This document shows positions 33,923 through 43,952 of a stretch of 64,000 bases of DNA, one piece after another (positions within the stretch are counted from its first letter, which is position 1; each line of letters opens with the position of its first letter). A program made the translations under genes and the position numbers. Below the pieces are notes generated by a model. The model was not told the DNA's origin. It saw nothing but the letters and a program-made list of their open reading frames with translations, and made no database searches. The DNA is from Cordilura impudica (Eukaryota; Arthropoda; Insecta; Diptera; Scathophagidae): assembly GCA_963682025.1 (NCBI GenBank), contig OY821519.1:99700585-99764584 (forward strand), given 5' to 3'.

Positions 33923-34622
33923 ATGTCATTTAATACAATATATTGTTGTAATCCATTTAAAAAAGTTGCTCATGTCCGGAATGCAAGAGGACTTCGAAAA
34001 GCAATGGATGACTGGAATTAGTAATAACATTTCAATATCAAATAAAATATGTGATATATGCAGAAGAGAACTTTATAAATTAAAAGGAAGTGTAAACAAT
34101 AATATTCAATCTATGAACGAGCCAGAAGACGAGACTTCAGACTCGGAAAGTGAAGCATCAGTTTCGGGAGATGTTCGAATTTCTAAGTTAAACGAAAGTT
34201 TAACATATTTACAAGAATCTCCAATATGTTCGAGAAAAATTCCATTAAAAGGGAATACAACTAGAAAGTTAGAAAAAATAACAACATCAATTAAAACCAA
34301 CATTTTCCCAAATTCAACACCTTCAACCTCTCACGTATGCCCAGAATCGGAAATAATCGAACAACTAAAAGAAAAGTTTAAATCAATAACTAAAAACAGT
34401 GATAAAATTCAACTTTTAACTATTTTATGAAGAAGATTATGAAGAAGAAGAGAAATTGCTAACTGATAGATTTATAGGATTACGTACAATTCCGGGAACT
34501 CAAAAGCAGCACAGCTTCATACCAATTTCAAAAACACAATTACAAGCTAAAATTTATTCCGCTGATAGCAAATTTGTAATTGAAAACATTTATAATAAAA
34601 CTAAACAACAACAACAGCATTC
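33923..34622 (+). pseudogene. N-terminal part of the unclassified transposase-like protein, copy 4
   Basis: It starts MSFNTIYCCNPFKKVAHVR at 33923. A frameshift near 34010 leads into NKICDICRRELYKL, so an N-terminal Cys-rich, possibly zinc-binding module (CC...CDIC) is visible. A Ser/Glu/Asp-rich linker and SEIIEQLKEKFKSITKNSDK follow to 34430. After a deletion, EDYEEEEKLLTDRFIGLRT and GTQKQHSFIPISK appear, resembling TIDGTDQYHAFIPRQKK at the C-terminus of copy 2. The catalytic-looking middle is absent. The link to copies 1 and 2 rests on the termini and this C-terminal motif. Confidence 0.55.
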
Positions 34623-34830
34623 ATCATAATAATGTCAACAACAACAACAACAACAGCATTCATCATAATAATGTCAACAACAACAACAACAACAACAGCA
34701 TTCATCATAATAATGTCAACAACGCCAACAACAACAACAACAACAGCATTCATCATAATAATGTCAACAACGCCAACAACGCCAACAACGCCAACAACAA
34801 CAGCATTCATAATAATAATAATTCACTATC
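34600..34830 (+). repeat. Compound microsatellite (CAA)n with GCATTCATCATAATAATGTC spacer
   Basis: Four to five units each combine (AAC)n of varying length with CAGCATTCATCATAATAATG. Some units carry interspersed AACGCC. Frames on both strands here are low-complexity artefacts. Confidence 0.9.
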
Positions 34831-35311
34831 TACCTTTACTCTATGATAAATATTTCTGGATCCAAGCATACCCCCAGTCTGAAATTTTTTGGAACTTTAG
34901 GGAAGGAACCAATCTTAAACATACATTTTTTTCAGATTTTTAAAATTGTCGTTTTTACAGCTATAGCCTCCCGAATTATAGGTCAAGAGATGTGACCTTT
35001 GACCTTTCCAAAAAAAAAATCATGTTGTATATCAAATTAAAGGTAATTAATTAACCTTTCAAATGCAACCTTGATGAGTTGCGTAGCTATAATACTTTTC
35101 AAGAAAATTATAATTAAGTAAGTACAACTTTGTAAATTTTGACCTTTTTTTACGATTTTCAAGACCACATATTTCCGGATACAGAAGTGCCAGTGCCCTC
35201 AAACTTTGCACTTATTTTAGTTCTGTAATAATCTGTCTTCTTACGGAAAATCATACAATTTGGAGAAGGTAGTGTACACCCATTGGTTGATTTGACATGG
35301 AATTACCCATA

Positions 35312-35760
35312 TACAATAAATGTGCGCAGCGCTTTAAAATGCAACTAGGAACACCGTCAGGACCAGCAGCACACGACAATTTCAATTTTGTCAGGGCATT
35401 CAGAACTGTATGTTGATTGATGGATGGTATATTAATAATTGAAGATTCCGATATTATGTATGCATACAGATTATTGTTATTAAATACTGTCGAAGAATAA
35501 GTTGATGCAAAAAAGTCTGCAAACATATTACTTATGGATTTATCATCTGAAGATTCTAAATCACCGTACTTCATAACCGAAGGAAAGTCCACAGTACGTC
35601 TTTTAGAATTAATAAATTTATAAAATGATTTTAGATTATTCCTTACTTTAATTAAATAGTTATTATAGGCTAATTGATTAGCAATAATAAATTCCGATCT
35701 TGATAACGAGTATTTCATATAATCTATCAATGTTCCATATTTTCTATAATTTTTGTACAT
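35312..35760 (-). pseudogene. J1 linker between endonuclease and RT
   Basis: The minus-strand frame reads KNYRKYGTLIDYMKYSLSR ... VRNNLKSFYKFINSKR, TVDFPSVMKYGD, then LKLSCAAGPDGVPSCILKRC, the GPDGVP motif that precedes the RT palm. It is cut after KRCAHLLY by the long-TIR transposon; the frame then runs into transposon sequence to a stop near 35251. The other end abuts the Helentron. Confidence 0.75.
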
Positions 35761-35769
35761 TTTGTTTTT

Positions 35770-36546
35770 CTTATTATACCCTATACCACTATGTGGTTTG
35801 GGTATAATGACTTTGTGCTGCTGTTTGTAACAACCAAAAATATTTGACCTAGACTCATCTTTAATTATACCGATCGAATCAGAATCACTTTCTGAGTTGA
35901 TTTAACAATGTCCGTCCGTCCGTCTGTGTGTCCATGTAAACCTTGTAATCAAACTGCAGGTCGCAAATATGAATATATTTTGATGAAATTTGGTATATTA
36001 GCTTTTATCAGCCATGGGATGAAAGCTGTTGAAATTGGTCAGAATCGGTTCATGTTCAGACCTAGCCCCCATACAAATTACCCCTATGAAATCGACATAA
36101 ATTGTCATAAGATCCAAATTGTTATATAGATCTTACTCAAATTGGGTTTATATGCGTTCATTACATCCATTAATGAGTAGTCCAAAAATGATCCCTTTGG
36201 CCCCATATAGAGTTGCTTCCCGATTTACACTTAAATCTATCAAAAAACAAAAATATTGCACAGATTCTTCTCAAATTTTGTTTGTATATATTTTTGCAAA
36301 ATACAAGAGACTTTACCAAACATGATCAGGATCGGTCCATTTTTGGACCTAGTCCCCATATAGATATAGCATGCGATATGAACTTTTTCATATCTGCAGC
36401 CAAAAAAATTAATAAAAATCCCACTCAAATTTGGTTTTTGCTTATTTTCTATGTCCAGTTAGTTGGGCCTAAGAGATTGGATTTCTAAACGCATGGTATA
36501 GGGTATCGTATAGTCGGTATAGACCGACTATAATTTTCTTACTTGT
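35770..36546 (+). mobile_element. Helentron/DINE-1-like element, nearly complete
   Basis: It starts TTATACCCTATACCACTATG and has a GTCCGTCCGTCCGTCTGTG motif at 35910. It ends with GGTATAGGGTATCGTA, the perfect hairpin TAGTCGGTATAGACCGACTA (36511-36530) and TAATTTTCTTACTTG. It lies in the J1 retrotransposon at a T-rich site (GTTTTT on both sides), with J1 coding sequence resuming exactly on each flank. The GTCY cluster and terminal hairpin are the signature of mini-me/DINE-1/Helentron elements. Non-coding. Confidence 0.85.
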
Positions 36547-37501
36547 TTTTAAATTGAGATTTAGGAGGTAACATTTTAGGTACAGATGCCGAGAAACATT
36601 CAAAGAGGTGATGATAAAATGTATGCAAACACAAGTCCAAGTTATCATTGCAACGAGATAACACATTTTTCCAGTCAATTTGGAATAGATGGAGTTGTAA
36701 ATCTTGGTAATTAGTTTTATTAAAGCGAAAGATTTTATCGCTGTGAGTTAACTTTTTTTTATGAAGAGGATAGGAACAAAAGCAAGATATCTCAAGTATT
36801 GGATGGTATATATCTTCCGGATTAGAAATAGGGCTATGCCGCAATATTGAAAAGTCGTTAGGCTCATTAACGAAAATAAGGCCCAACAGTCTACCAAATG
36901 CATTTGTGACGGCGTTGACTTGGACAATTTTCCAATAAACCATGAATAAATGCAGCTGAATAATCGGAATAATGAGATGGAACTAAATAAGTGGTATCAG
37001 GATCAGCTTTTCAGGATGTAGACTTCATGTTAAAATCTCCAATTAACATTAATAAATCAGATGGTTTTATATAATTTTGGATTAAATCAACAGCTTTCAG
37101 ATGGTCCTCATAAACAGAAAGCGGAGAGTTAGGCGGAATGTATGAGCAAATAATGTATATGGACCTGTTATTAATTTTAGCTAAAACACATATAATCTCA
37201 ATATGTAAAAAATCGTTTAAGATAATTTCTTCAGACGAAAATTCGTTTAGTATAGCAACCAATACGCCGCCACCAGACTTTTTTTTATTACATTATTACA
37301 CTGATTATTATTATTATCAGATTCAATATTTGTATTAAGAACGCTTTTTCGGTTGTAATAAAAGAAACCCACATATTCAACCTCTTTTGGTATTTCTAAC
37401 CGAAACGAAAATCTATGAAATAATTTCTGTTGTATATACCAAAACAAGATAAGAATATAATTATCCAGACCGAATTGTCGATTTAATTTGTCATATGTCA
37501 A
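36547..37501 (-). pseudogene. J1 endonuclease and linker fragments
   Basis: The frame 37501-37247 has IPKEVEYVGFFYYNRKSV. The frame 37262-37011 has INNRSIYIICSYIPPNSPL and DLLMLIGDFNM (the GDFN metal-binding motif). The frame 36943-36539 continues through LFQIDWKNVLSRCNDNLDLC and FSASVPKMLPPK. The frames are separated by shifts and one gap (36944-37010). No ORF1 is present. Confidence 0.7.
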
Positions 37502-37806
37502 ATAAAATAAAATAATTTAATTTTATAATTTAAATCATAAATTGTAAAAAAGTGCCAAATTATTTGAAAAAAAAAATGGATGATCGAAGGGTGTACAAGA
37601 AATACCCATTATTATTAAACCTGAAAATGTTTTTTTTTTTGTATTTGTATTTAGAATTTTATTTTCCATTACAACAAGACACAGTATCTCATAAATTACA
37701 GTAATGGAAACAGATAAGTTATTCATTGTATTTAACATCAGTAACTCTTAATCTAAATTTAAAATATTATAAATTACAGTTGAAAACATTAAAAAATGAA
37801 ATAAAA

Positions 37807-39022
37807 TCAATTAAAGTATTGATAAGCGTTACATGTATTTTGCATAACATTAGGAAGTTGGTTCCAGAGATGAATAGTTAGAATTATAAATTGACATTCA
37901 GAGGCATGGACCCGGTATTTAAATTGAATTATTCGATTTCCTCTGGAAGATCTTGCGAACCTTAATCGTTCAAAAAGATATTTTGGAGCACTTGTTATAA
38001 GGATTTTATGTAGGAATATAATGTTTTCGAATTTAATATAGTTGTCAAAAGACATGTGTATACGACATGACACGAGTATTGGGATACATGATAAAATTTT
38101 CTTAATCGAAAGATATAGCGAATAATGTTATTCAAAGTTGCAGTTAGTTTCCTGTTATCCCTAGAGTTGCAACCTGTGAATACCTCAAATGCACATAGTA
38201 ATGTTGGTAAAAGATATGTGTTAACCATTAGCTTCGTAACATACTATAAATTCTGCCACAGGATTGATTAACATGATCTGACCAAGTCAGAGTTCCATTG
38301 AACACAACACCGAGATTTTTTACAGAGTCCACGATGTCAATTTTAGAACCTCCAAGAAAGACATTTATCTCATTCTCCAAATGCATCACTTTCTTCTTTA
38401 TTATAATACACTTAGATTTATTTGGATTAAGTCGTAGACCATTTGCCGTTGCCAAATTTAGAATTCGTTTGAGATCATAATTTAGTTCTTGAGTTTTGGA
38501 AATAATTCTATCTTTGGTACCAGTTAAATATAGCTGAATGTTATCAGCGTACATCTGTATCTTAGAGAATTTAATTTGTTGTGGAAGATCATTGGCATAT
38601 ATCGATTAAATTGTGGTCCAAGGATCGAACGCTGTGGTACCCCCCTTATAACTTGCAGTGAGTTTGAGAGGGAGCTACCATTAGCAACAGATTGGGATCT
38701 GATTAAGAGATATAATGACATGATTCTAACTGCTAATGCAGAAAAGTTAAATAACTTTCTCAGTCTGAGGCATAAAATTGAGCGCCTTTGATTGGTCCAA
38801 TAAAACCAAAAAAGATATTTAACCATCATCCATGTTGCTTCTTATCTCCGCAACTACACTAGATAAAGCTGTCGTACAGCAATTTTGAGGTCTGAAATCG
38901 GATTGACGCTCTGTAAGTAAGTTGTTGTCGTTTAAATACCTAAAGATCCGTCTGTGTAAAAGGTACTCGAAAACTTTTGAGAGATATGGAAGAATTGTAA
39001 TCGGGCAGTATTCGTTACCCAT
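37807..39022 (-). pseudogene. J2 reverse transcriptase and C-terminal region
   Basis: Right to left: NEYCPITILPYLSKVFEYLL and RQSDFRPQNCCTTAL (39022-38819), then SLQVIRGVPQRSILGPQFN (38829-38524), MYADNIQLYLTGTKDR (YADD changed to YADN) and GLRLNPNKSKCIII (38554-38228), then IHLWNQLP-type C-terminal residues (38073-37807). There are multiple frameshifts. The substituted catalytic box and shifts show a dead copy. Confidence 0.75.
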
Positions 39023-39217
39023 TTACTTCTTATCTCCTCATCCATGTTACTTCTTATCTCCTCAACTACATCAGATAAAGCTGTTATACAACTATGTTGG
39101 GGTCAGAAACCGGGTTGACGCTCTGTCGTTTAAATACCTAAAGATCTGTCTGTGTAAAAGGTGCTCGAAAACTTTTGAGAGATATGGAAGAATTGCAATC
39201 GGGCGGTATTCGTTGCC
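38826..39217. repeat. Imperfect tandem duplication of about 200 bp in J2
   Basis: CATCCATGTTGCTTCTTATC at 38825 recurs as CATCCATGTTACTTCTTATC near 39039. The following ~180 bp also recur with point changes and a 14-bp difference (GTAAGTAAGTTGTT present only in the first copy). The offset drifts from 212 to 198 bp. Confidence 0.8.
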
Positions 39218-39402
39218 CGTTTTTGGTTCTGGTATAATTTTGGCATGTTCCTACTCCATCGGAAAGATGCTAGTAGTGATTATGAAGTTAAACAAGAACG
39301 TTATGAAACGGACAATCCATGGTGAAATCATTTTTATAAATCTGGGGTGTATATTATCAAGGCCCACTGCATTCGATTTAATAGCATTGAAACTTTCAAC
39401 TA

Positions 39403-40708
39403 ACGGGTGATTTTTTTGAGGTTAGGATTTTCATGCATTAGTATTTGACAGATCACGTGGGATTTCAGACATGGTGTCAAAGAGAAAGATGCTCAGTATG
39501 CTTTGACATTTCATCATGAATAGACTTACTAACGAGCAACGCTTGCAAATCATTGAATTTTATTACCAAAATCAGTGTTCGGTTCGAAATGTGTTTCGCG
39601 CTTTACGTCCGATTTATGGTCTACATAATCGACCAAGTGAGCAAACAATTAATGCGATTGTGACCAAGTTTCGCACTCAGTTTACTTTATTGGACATTAA
39701 ACCAACCACACGAATGCGTACAGTGCGTACAGAAGAGAATATTGCGTCTGTTTCTGAGAGTGTTACTGAAGACCGTGAAATGTCGATTCGTCGTCGTTCG
39801 CAGCAATTGGTTTTGTGTTATTCGACCACATGGAAGATTTTACGCAAAGATCTTGGTGTAAAACCGTATAAAATACAGCTCGTGCAAGAACTGAAGCCGA
39901 ACGATCTGCCACAACGTCTAATTTTCAGTGAATGGGCCCTAGAAAAGTTGGCAGAAAATCCGCTTTTTTATCGACAAATTTTGTTCAGCGATGAGGCTCA
40001 TTTCTGGTTGAATGGCTTCGTAAATAAGCAAAATTGCCGTATTTGGAGTGAAGAGCAACCAGAAGCCGTTCAAGAACTGCCCATGCATCCCGAAAAATGC
40101 ACTGTTTGGTGTGGTTTGTACGCTGGTGGAATCATTGGACCGTATTTTTTCAAAGATGCTGTTGGACGCAACGTTACGGTGAATGGCGATCGCTATCGTT
40201 CGATGCTAACAAACTTTTTGTTGCCAAAAATGGAAGAACTGAACTTGGTTGACATGTGGTTTCAACAAGATGGCGCTACATGCCACACAGCTCGCGATTC
40301 TATGGCCATTTTGAGGGAAAACTTCGGAGAACAATTCATCTCAAGAAATGGACCGGTAAGTTGGCCACCAAGATCATGCGATTTGACGCCTTTAGACTAT
40401 TTTTTGTGGGGCTACGTCAAGTCTAAAGTCTACAGAAATAAGCCAGCAACTATTCCAGCTTTGGAAGACAACATTTCCGAAGAAATTCGGGCTATTCCGG
40501 CCGAAATGCTCGAAAAAGTTGCCCAAAATTGGACTTTCCGAATGGACCACCTAAGACGCAGCCGCGGTCAACATTTAAATGAAATTATCCTCAAAAAGTA
40601 AATGTCATGGACCAATCTAACGTTTCAAATAAAGAACCGATGAGATTTTGCAAATTTTATGCGTTTTTTTTTAAAAAAAAGTTATCAAGCTCTTAAAAAA
40701 TCACCCGT
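39403..40708 (+). mobile_element. Intact mariner-type element of the DD41D group
   Basis: 1,306 bp with inverted ends ACGGGTGATTTTTT at 39403 and its complement ending at 40708, and TA on both sides (39401-39402 and 40709-40710). The single ORF is complete. Host retrotransposon J2 continues on both sides. This is the least decayed element in the window and so probably the most recent insertion, or one of a small set. Confidence 0.95.
39516..40601 (+). CDS. Mariner transposase, DD41D (rosa-like), intact
   Basis: 361 codons, uninterrupted, from the ATG 113 bp inside the left terminus to TAA. The N-terminus (residues 1-60) is a helix-turn-helix of the type LTNEQRLQIIEFYYQNQCS. A second DNA-binding HTH covers about 88-115 (MSIRRRSQQL ... 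STTWKILRKDLG). The catalytic residues are Asp159 in LFSDEAHFW, Asp252 in FQQDGATCHTA and Asp294 in SCDLTPLDYFLWGY; 41 residues separate the last two, hence DD41D. That spacing is known from the rosa group first described in Ceratitis. The protein would cut and paste the element at TA sites in the nucleus. All key residues are present. A decayed relative lies at 28030-28400. Confidence 0.95.
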   Translation: MNRLTNEQRLQIIEFYYQNQCSVRNVFRALRPIYGLHNRPSEQTINAIVTKFRTQFTLLDIKPTTRMRTVRTEENIASVSESVTEDREMSIRRRSQQLVLCYSTTWKILRKDLGVKPYKIQLVQELKPNDLPQRLIFSEWALEKLAENPLFYRQILFSDEAHFWLNGFVNKQNCRIWSEEQPEAVQELPMHPEKCTVWCGLYAGGIIGPYFFKDAVGRNVTVNGDRYRSMLTNFLLPKMEELNLVDMWFQQDGATCHTARDSMAILRENFGEQFISRNGPVSWPPRSCDLTPLDYFLWGYVKSKVYRNKPATIPALEDNISEEIRAIPAEMLEKVAQNWTFRMDHLRRSRGQHLNEIILKK

Positions 40709-40921
40709 TACCTCTGTTAGTGTTACGCATTGAAAGTAAAATTTTGGAATGGATTGTTAAATGGAGAATCATCATAAAATTCGTTATTTACGGCTTGTAG
40801 AGGAATATTTACTAAAGCTTCATTTATCGCATTAGTGTCAACATTCATTGATTGTAATTGTCTAATTTATTCCAATTTCGCGTATTTGTTTCCAGGTTTT
40901 TTTTTACTTCCAATAGCTGTA

Positions 40922-41227
40922 TTAAATTTTTAAATAATAGGAAGACTTATCATGCCTTATTTTGGAAACAACCGCTTTCATAGCCATCTTATATTCGTCG
41001 TGATATTCTGATATTCTGTAACGTTTCCGCTTCTGATATAGATTATCACGGTATTCTATTAGCATCTTGGTTTCCATTGTAAACCAAGGTCCACCACTAT
41101 TTTGAACAGTTTTAGTTTTGATGAGGACATGCTTGTTGTAAATTCCTAAAATTTTACTATTAAGAAATGACAGTTGTTCTTCAATAGTCGGTGAATAGAA
41201 AATTTGATCCCAAGGGCGCACTATCAT
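40922..41227 (-). pseudogene. J2 linker region upstream of RT
   Basis: The 101-codon frame contains QLSFLNSKILGIYNKHVLIK, then SGGPWFTMETKMLIEYRDNL and YKMAMKAVVSKIRHDKSSYY. The PWFT...RD.LY..R pattern is typical of the segment between the endonuclease and RT in jockey-like ORF2 proteins. It lies on the far side of the mariner from the rest of J2. Confidence 0.65.
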
Positions 41228-41340
41228 TCCTTGAGTTAAAGGTACGTATGTAGAAATGCCCAGAACGTAGTCAAGTAGATGTAAAGGTACTTAATTGTCG
41301 ATTATCATATTGCATTTAATAAATACCTCCCTTCGTTATT

Positions 41341-41737
41341 ATCAGGCTTTAATTTCGGCAGGAACTCAAGATTTAGCAACACATATTTAACGCATTGTAT
41401 GGCACTCGTAAGTATATGAAAACTCCTCCTACGGCTGTATTAGCGGTACATAACTTGAAACCTTATCACGATGTGGTCAGCACTCCCAATTGTGAGCAGG
41501 TATTCCTCGAACGATTAAATTATTTTTTCGTGTTAGACCAGTTATATGAACAGTTCCAATATGTATTGAAGGATCTTACTAGATTCAGGACGTATTTAGG
41601 ATGCTTACCACTGCTTCTTTTTCGATTATCACTCCGAGGAGATTATCATTCGATTGGGTAAGTACTGAGTTTGTGTTGATGTTTGTAATACAAAAAATTA
41701 ATTGGCCTGGACTTACTTTTTACATTGTCGACCGACG
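41341..41737. other. Spacer with unrecognised ORF and Helentron trace
   Basis: An 88-codon plus-strand frame (41395-41661: TPPTAVLAVHNLKPYHD...) has no motif I can place; it could be a retrotransposon fragment. From about 41655 to 41732 the sequence (GATGTTTGTAATACAAAAAA...) resembles a decayed Helentron 5' region, ending in the CGACG target of the Transib element. Confidence 0.35.
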
Positions 41738-43492
41738 CACAGTGGCGCCCTGAGAACAAATAAGGTTGCAAAAATCAATAATTTTATGTGTGCTTACGAT
41801 ATTTTTTATAAATTCATCTTATAGGAAATTGTTCAAAGATTACAAATTTGCTATCTTGAATAAAACAGATTTTCAGTTTAGAAGATTAACCCATTTTCAG
41901 TTTAAAAAAAACACAATTTTTAGGCAATTTGGTCCAGTGTCGTAATTTTTTTATTTCTATTGATTTATGTATTAAGTCAGGATATTTTAGAAAAAAAATT
42001 ACTGCTTGCTTTGTGTTTCTCCAGGTAAATCGCTATTTACCAACTGTGTATTTTTTTGAATATTTTTCAATTTTGATGGAAAATAAATAAATTGTGTAAT
42101 TTTTTTATATCTGCCGTATTTTCAAAAGGTGTTCTTTGATTATTCCTTTACTTAATTCAACAAAGTCCAGCTGCTTCAGGTGCTCCTTCGACTGCTAGAG
42201 ATAAAAAAGGTATAAAAGACATTCTTTTAGAGTAGTGGCCTAAATCTGATGTTTCCGTATACTGGAAAAATATACGTACATTCAAGAACAAATTGACAAG
42301 ATTAAGCCCGCAATTCTGAAAATTAGAGAAGGAAAATACCTTGAATGTAGTTACGAGTTCCACCTGACCATTGTTGATGGAAAAATCGTAAACAAACTGA
42401 CAAATACAACCTCAACATTGTCACGTCGATTTGCAAAAAGACGCAAAAGAATGATTCCACAAACAAGGAGAGCAATTATGAATATGGAATCTCACCATTG
42501 CATAAGGTGTATGGAGTTTTTGCTAAAATTAGCATACACCCTTCCACAAAAGGAGTATCACTTTGATGTAAATACATTAGATAGGAATAAGCAAGAGATC
42601 AGAAAGAACCCAATAAAAAATGCGTTTTTCATAGGAGTTGGACTAAACGTAAACTATCCCAGATGCGGGTACTCAAACGATGGAAATACTTCGCGGGGAT
42701 TTTTTGAAAATGCTGAGGCTGTAACTCGAATCCCTGTAATTAACAACCAAATCATTAAAAGATTGGGAACTATTTGAATGTTTTAAACTACAAAGAATTC
42801 ACCTTCTTCAAAATATGGAGAATAGCTTCGAAAACTGCATAACTTTTGGTGGAAATGTTTCCACTGAAGAAATTAACCCCGACAGTCCATGGCATGGCAA
42901 AGATATAATTTAATATCAGTCTTTGCCAGTTGGAGAGCTTTCCAAAGAAGCTCAGGAGTCTGTCAACAAATTTTATAAAAATATAGATGATCGAAGACGT
43001 GCAAAGCATCAAGGGTGAGGCAAACATATTGGCTGCATCATCCGATCCACTTATTTCAATTCTGCGGCATGTTAAGCCACGAAAAGATTTAGAATCCAAT
43101 AATTATAGTTCAGAAATGATTAGTCTCTGAGGTATACCTTCTCTTATGAACAGTGATAATTATTTTGAAGCAATTTGAAAAAAAAAATTCGTAAAATCTT
43201 ATTTTTTTTTTTGTTTTTTTTTTTTTTAAACCTTGTAAAAGAAACATCAAGAATATAAAGTGATTATAAGTCATGTTTTTTAGTTACCATAAACATGATT
43301 TTTTCATGCCGTTAACAAATTTCAACTTTGATAACCCATAAGTAACCATCTAGGAGCCGTAGCACCTTGTTCGAACACTTATTTCATAGTTTTGACAATT
43401 ATCTATCATATGTCTTTTAACTTATTTGATTATCTCAATTGGTTCAAAAGTTATGATTTTTGCAACGAAAAAACTCAAATGGCGCCACTGTG
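41738..43492 (+). mobile_element. Transib-family transposon A, internally deleted
   Basis: The ends are CACAGTGGCGCC (41738) and its inverse (43492). CGACG is duplicated at 41733-41737 and 43493-43497. Transib elements are known for 5-bp CGNCG-type duplications and for ends resembling the V(D)J recombination heptamer CACAGTG. The interior encodes a decayed Transib transposase. Length is 1,755 bp. Confidence 0.88.
42270..43060 (+). pseudogene. Transib transposase fragment A
   Basis: Translations give QIDKIKPAILKIREGKYLEC and YEFHLTIVDGKIVNKLTNTT (the second catalytic Asp region, IVDGK, at about 42373). The frame 42418-42777 then has SHHCIRCMEFLLKLAYTLP and CGYSNDGNTSRGFFENAEAV (conserved DGNTARRFF block). 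After a shift, LPVGELSKEAQESVNKFYK follows, where the third catalytic Glu (SEEAQEARNK in relatives) lies. The N-terminal half with the first Asp is missing. Family members are relatives of the RAG1 recombinase core. Confidence 0.85.
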
Positions 43493-43497
43493 CGACG

Positions 43498-43659
43498 CTT
43501 AGTTTCCGATTTTACACATATTATTTGTCAACGTTAATATTTAGACATATGAGCAATATAATAGTTTATACACACAGAAAAAAGATTCGTTGCAAATCAG
43601 ATACCAATCAAAAAATTTAATAAAGTAATTAGAATTTTCATTGTACTTATTAATTTTCA
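43498..43659. other. Short AT-rich spacer
   Basis: It lies between Transib A and the next Helitron and shows no gene. Confidence 0.35.
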
Positions 43660-43952
43660 TCTATATATTAATACGTGAAGGTAAATTTTTAGTTCCCTTT
43701 TTAAGCAATATGCGGGCGCGGAGGAGTGTGAAATTTGACATAGTTATAGCTCATATGGAGGAGAGGCTGAGAATGATAAAATTTATGTTTAGTCTGTCTT
43801 AAAAATATATTAAATTAAATAAAATAAAATATTTATAATTTGTTACAACCTGTTAATTCGAATGATTTAAATTATATATCTGTGTTGAATTGTGAATTGC
43901 TAAAATTGATTAACATACCTTTAGGCTCATTTAAATATTCATAAATTTTATA

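Larger units (their letters stand above)
33072..35311 (+). mobile_element. Divergent long-TIR (TATGGG) transposon, copy 4, internally deleted
   Basis: It has inverted arms of about 465-485 bp (33072-33537 and 34826-35311). The right terminus reads in inverse TATGGGTAATTCCATGTCAA, close to the TATGGGGGATTTCATGTCAA of copies 1-3; the outermost left end is more diverged. Flanks are AAAA and TACA, so no clean duplication remains. It sits inside the J1 retrotransposon, whose coding sequence resumes on both sides. The interior keeps the N-terminal part of the family's protein. Confidence 0.7.
31718..37510 (-). mobile_element. jockey-like non-LTR retrotransposon (J1) with two nested insertions
   Basis: Minus-strand pieces read in order from right to left: endonuclease (37501-37011), linker (36943-36539), linker/RT start (35760-35312), RT (33070-32282) and C-terminus (32260-31850), ending in an A-rich tail (T-rich on this strand at 31718-31740). 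A Helentron (35770-36546) and a long-TIR transposon (33072-35311) interrupt it. About 2.8 kb of retrotransposon remain. The GVPQGSHLGPLLF motif and a poly(A)-type 3' end fit the jockey clade. A related copy lies at 47808-48885. Confidence 0.8.
37632..41340 (-). mobile_element. Second jockey-like retrotransposon (J2) with nested mariner
   Basis: Minus-strand coding relics run from linker (41227-40922) through RT (39217-38228) to the C-terminus (38228-37807). The 3' end has a T-run on this strand at about 37630 (poly(A) tail). The mariner at 39403-40708 interrupts it at a TA. A ~200-bp internal tandem duplication lies at 38826-39217. The 5' limit is approximate and no ORF1 was seen. Confidence 0.75.

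Noticed and set aside
34580..34943. Asn/His-, Thr/Ile- and Val-rich frames on both strands
   Set aside because: Low-complexity translations of the (CAA)n compound microsatellite.
41395..41661. 88-codon frame as part of an LTR retrotransposon polyprotein
   Set aside because: The AVLAVHNLKPYH segment is vaguely reminiscent of such proteins, but there is no second motif or LTR to support it.
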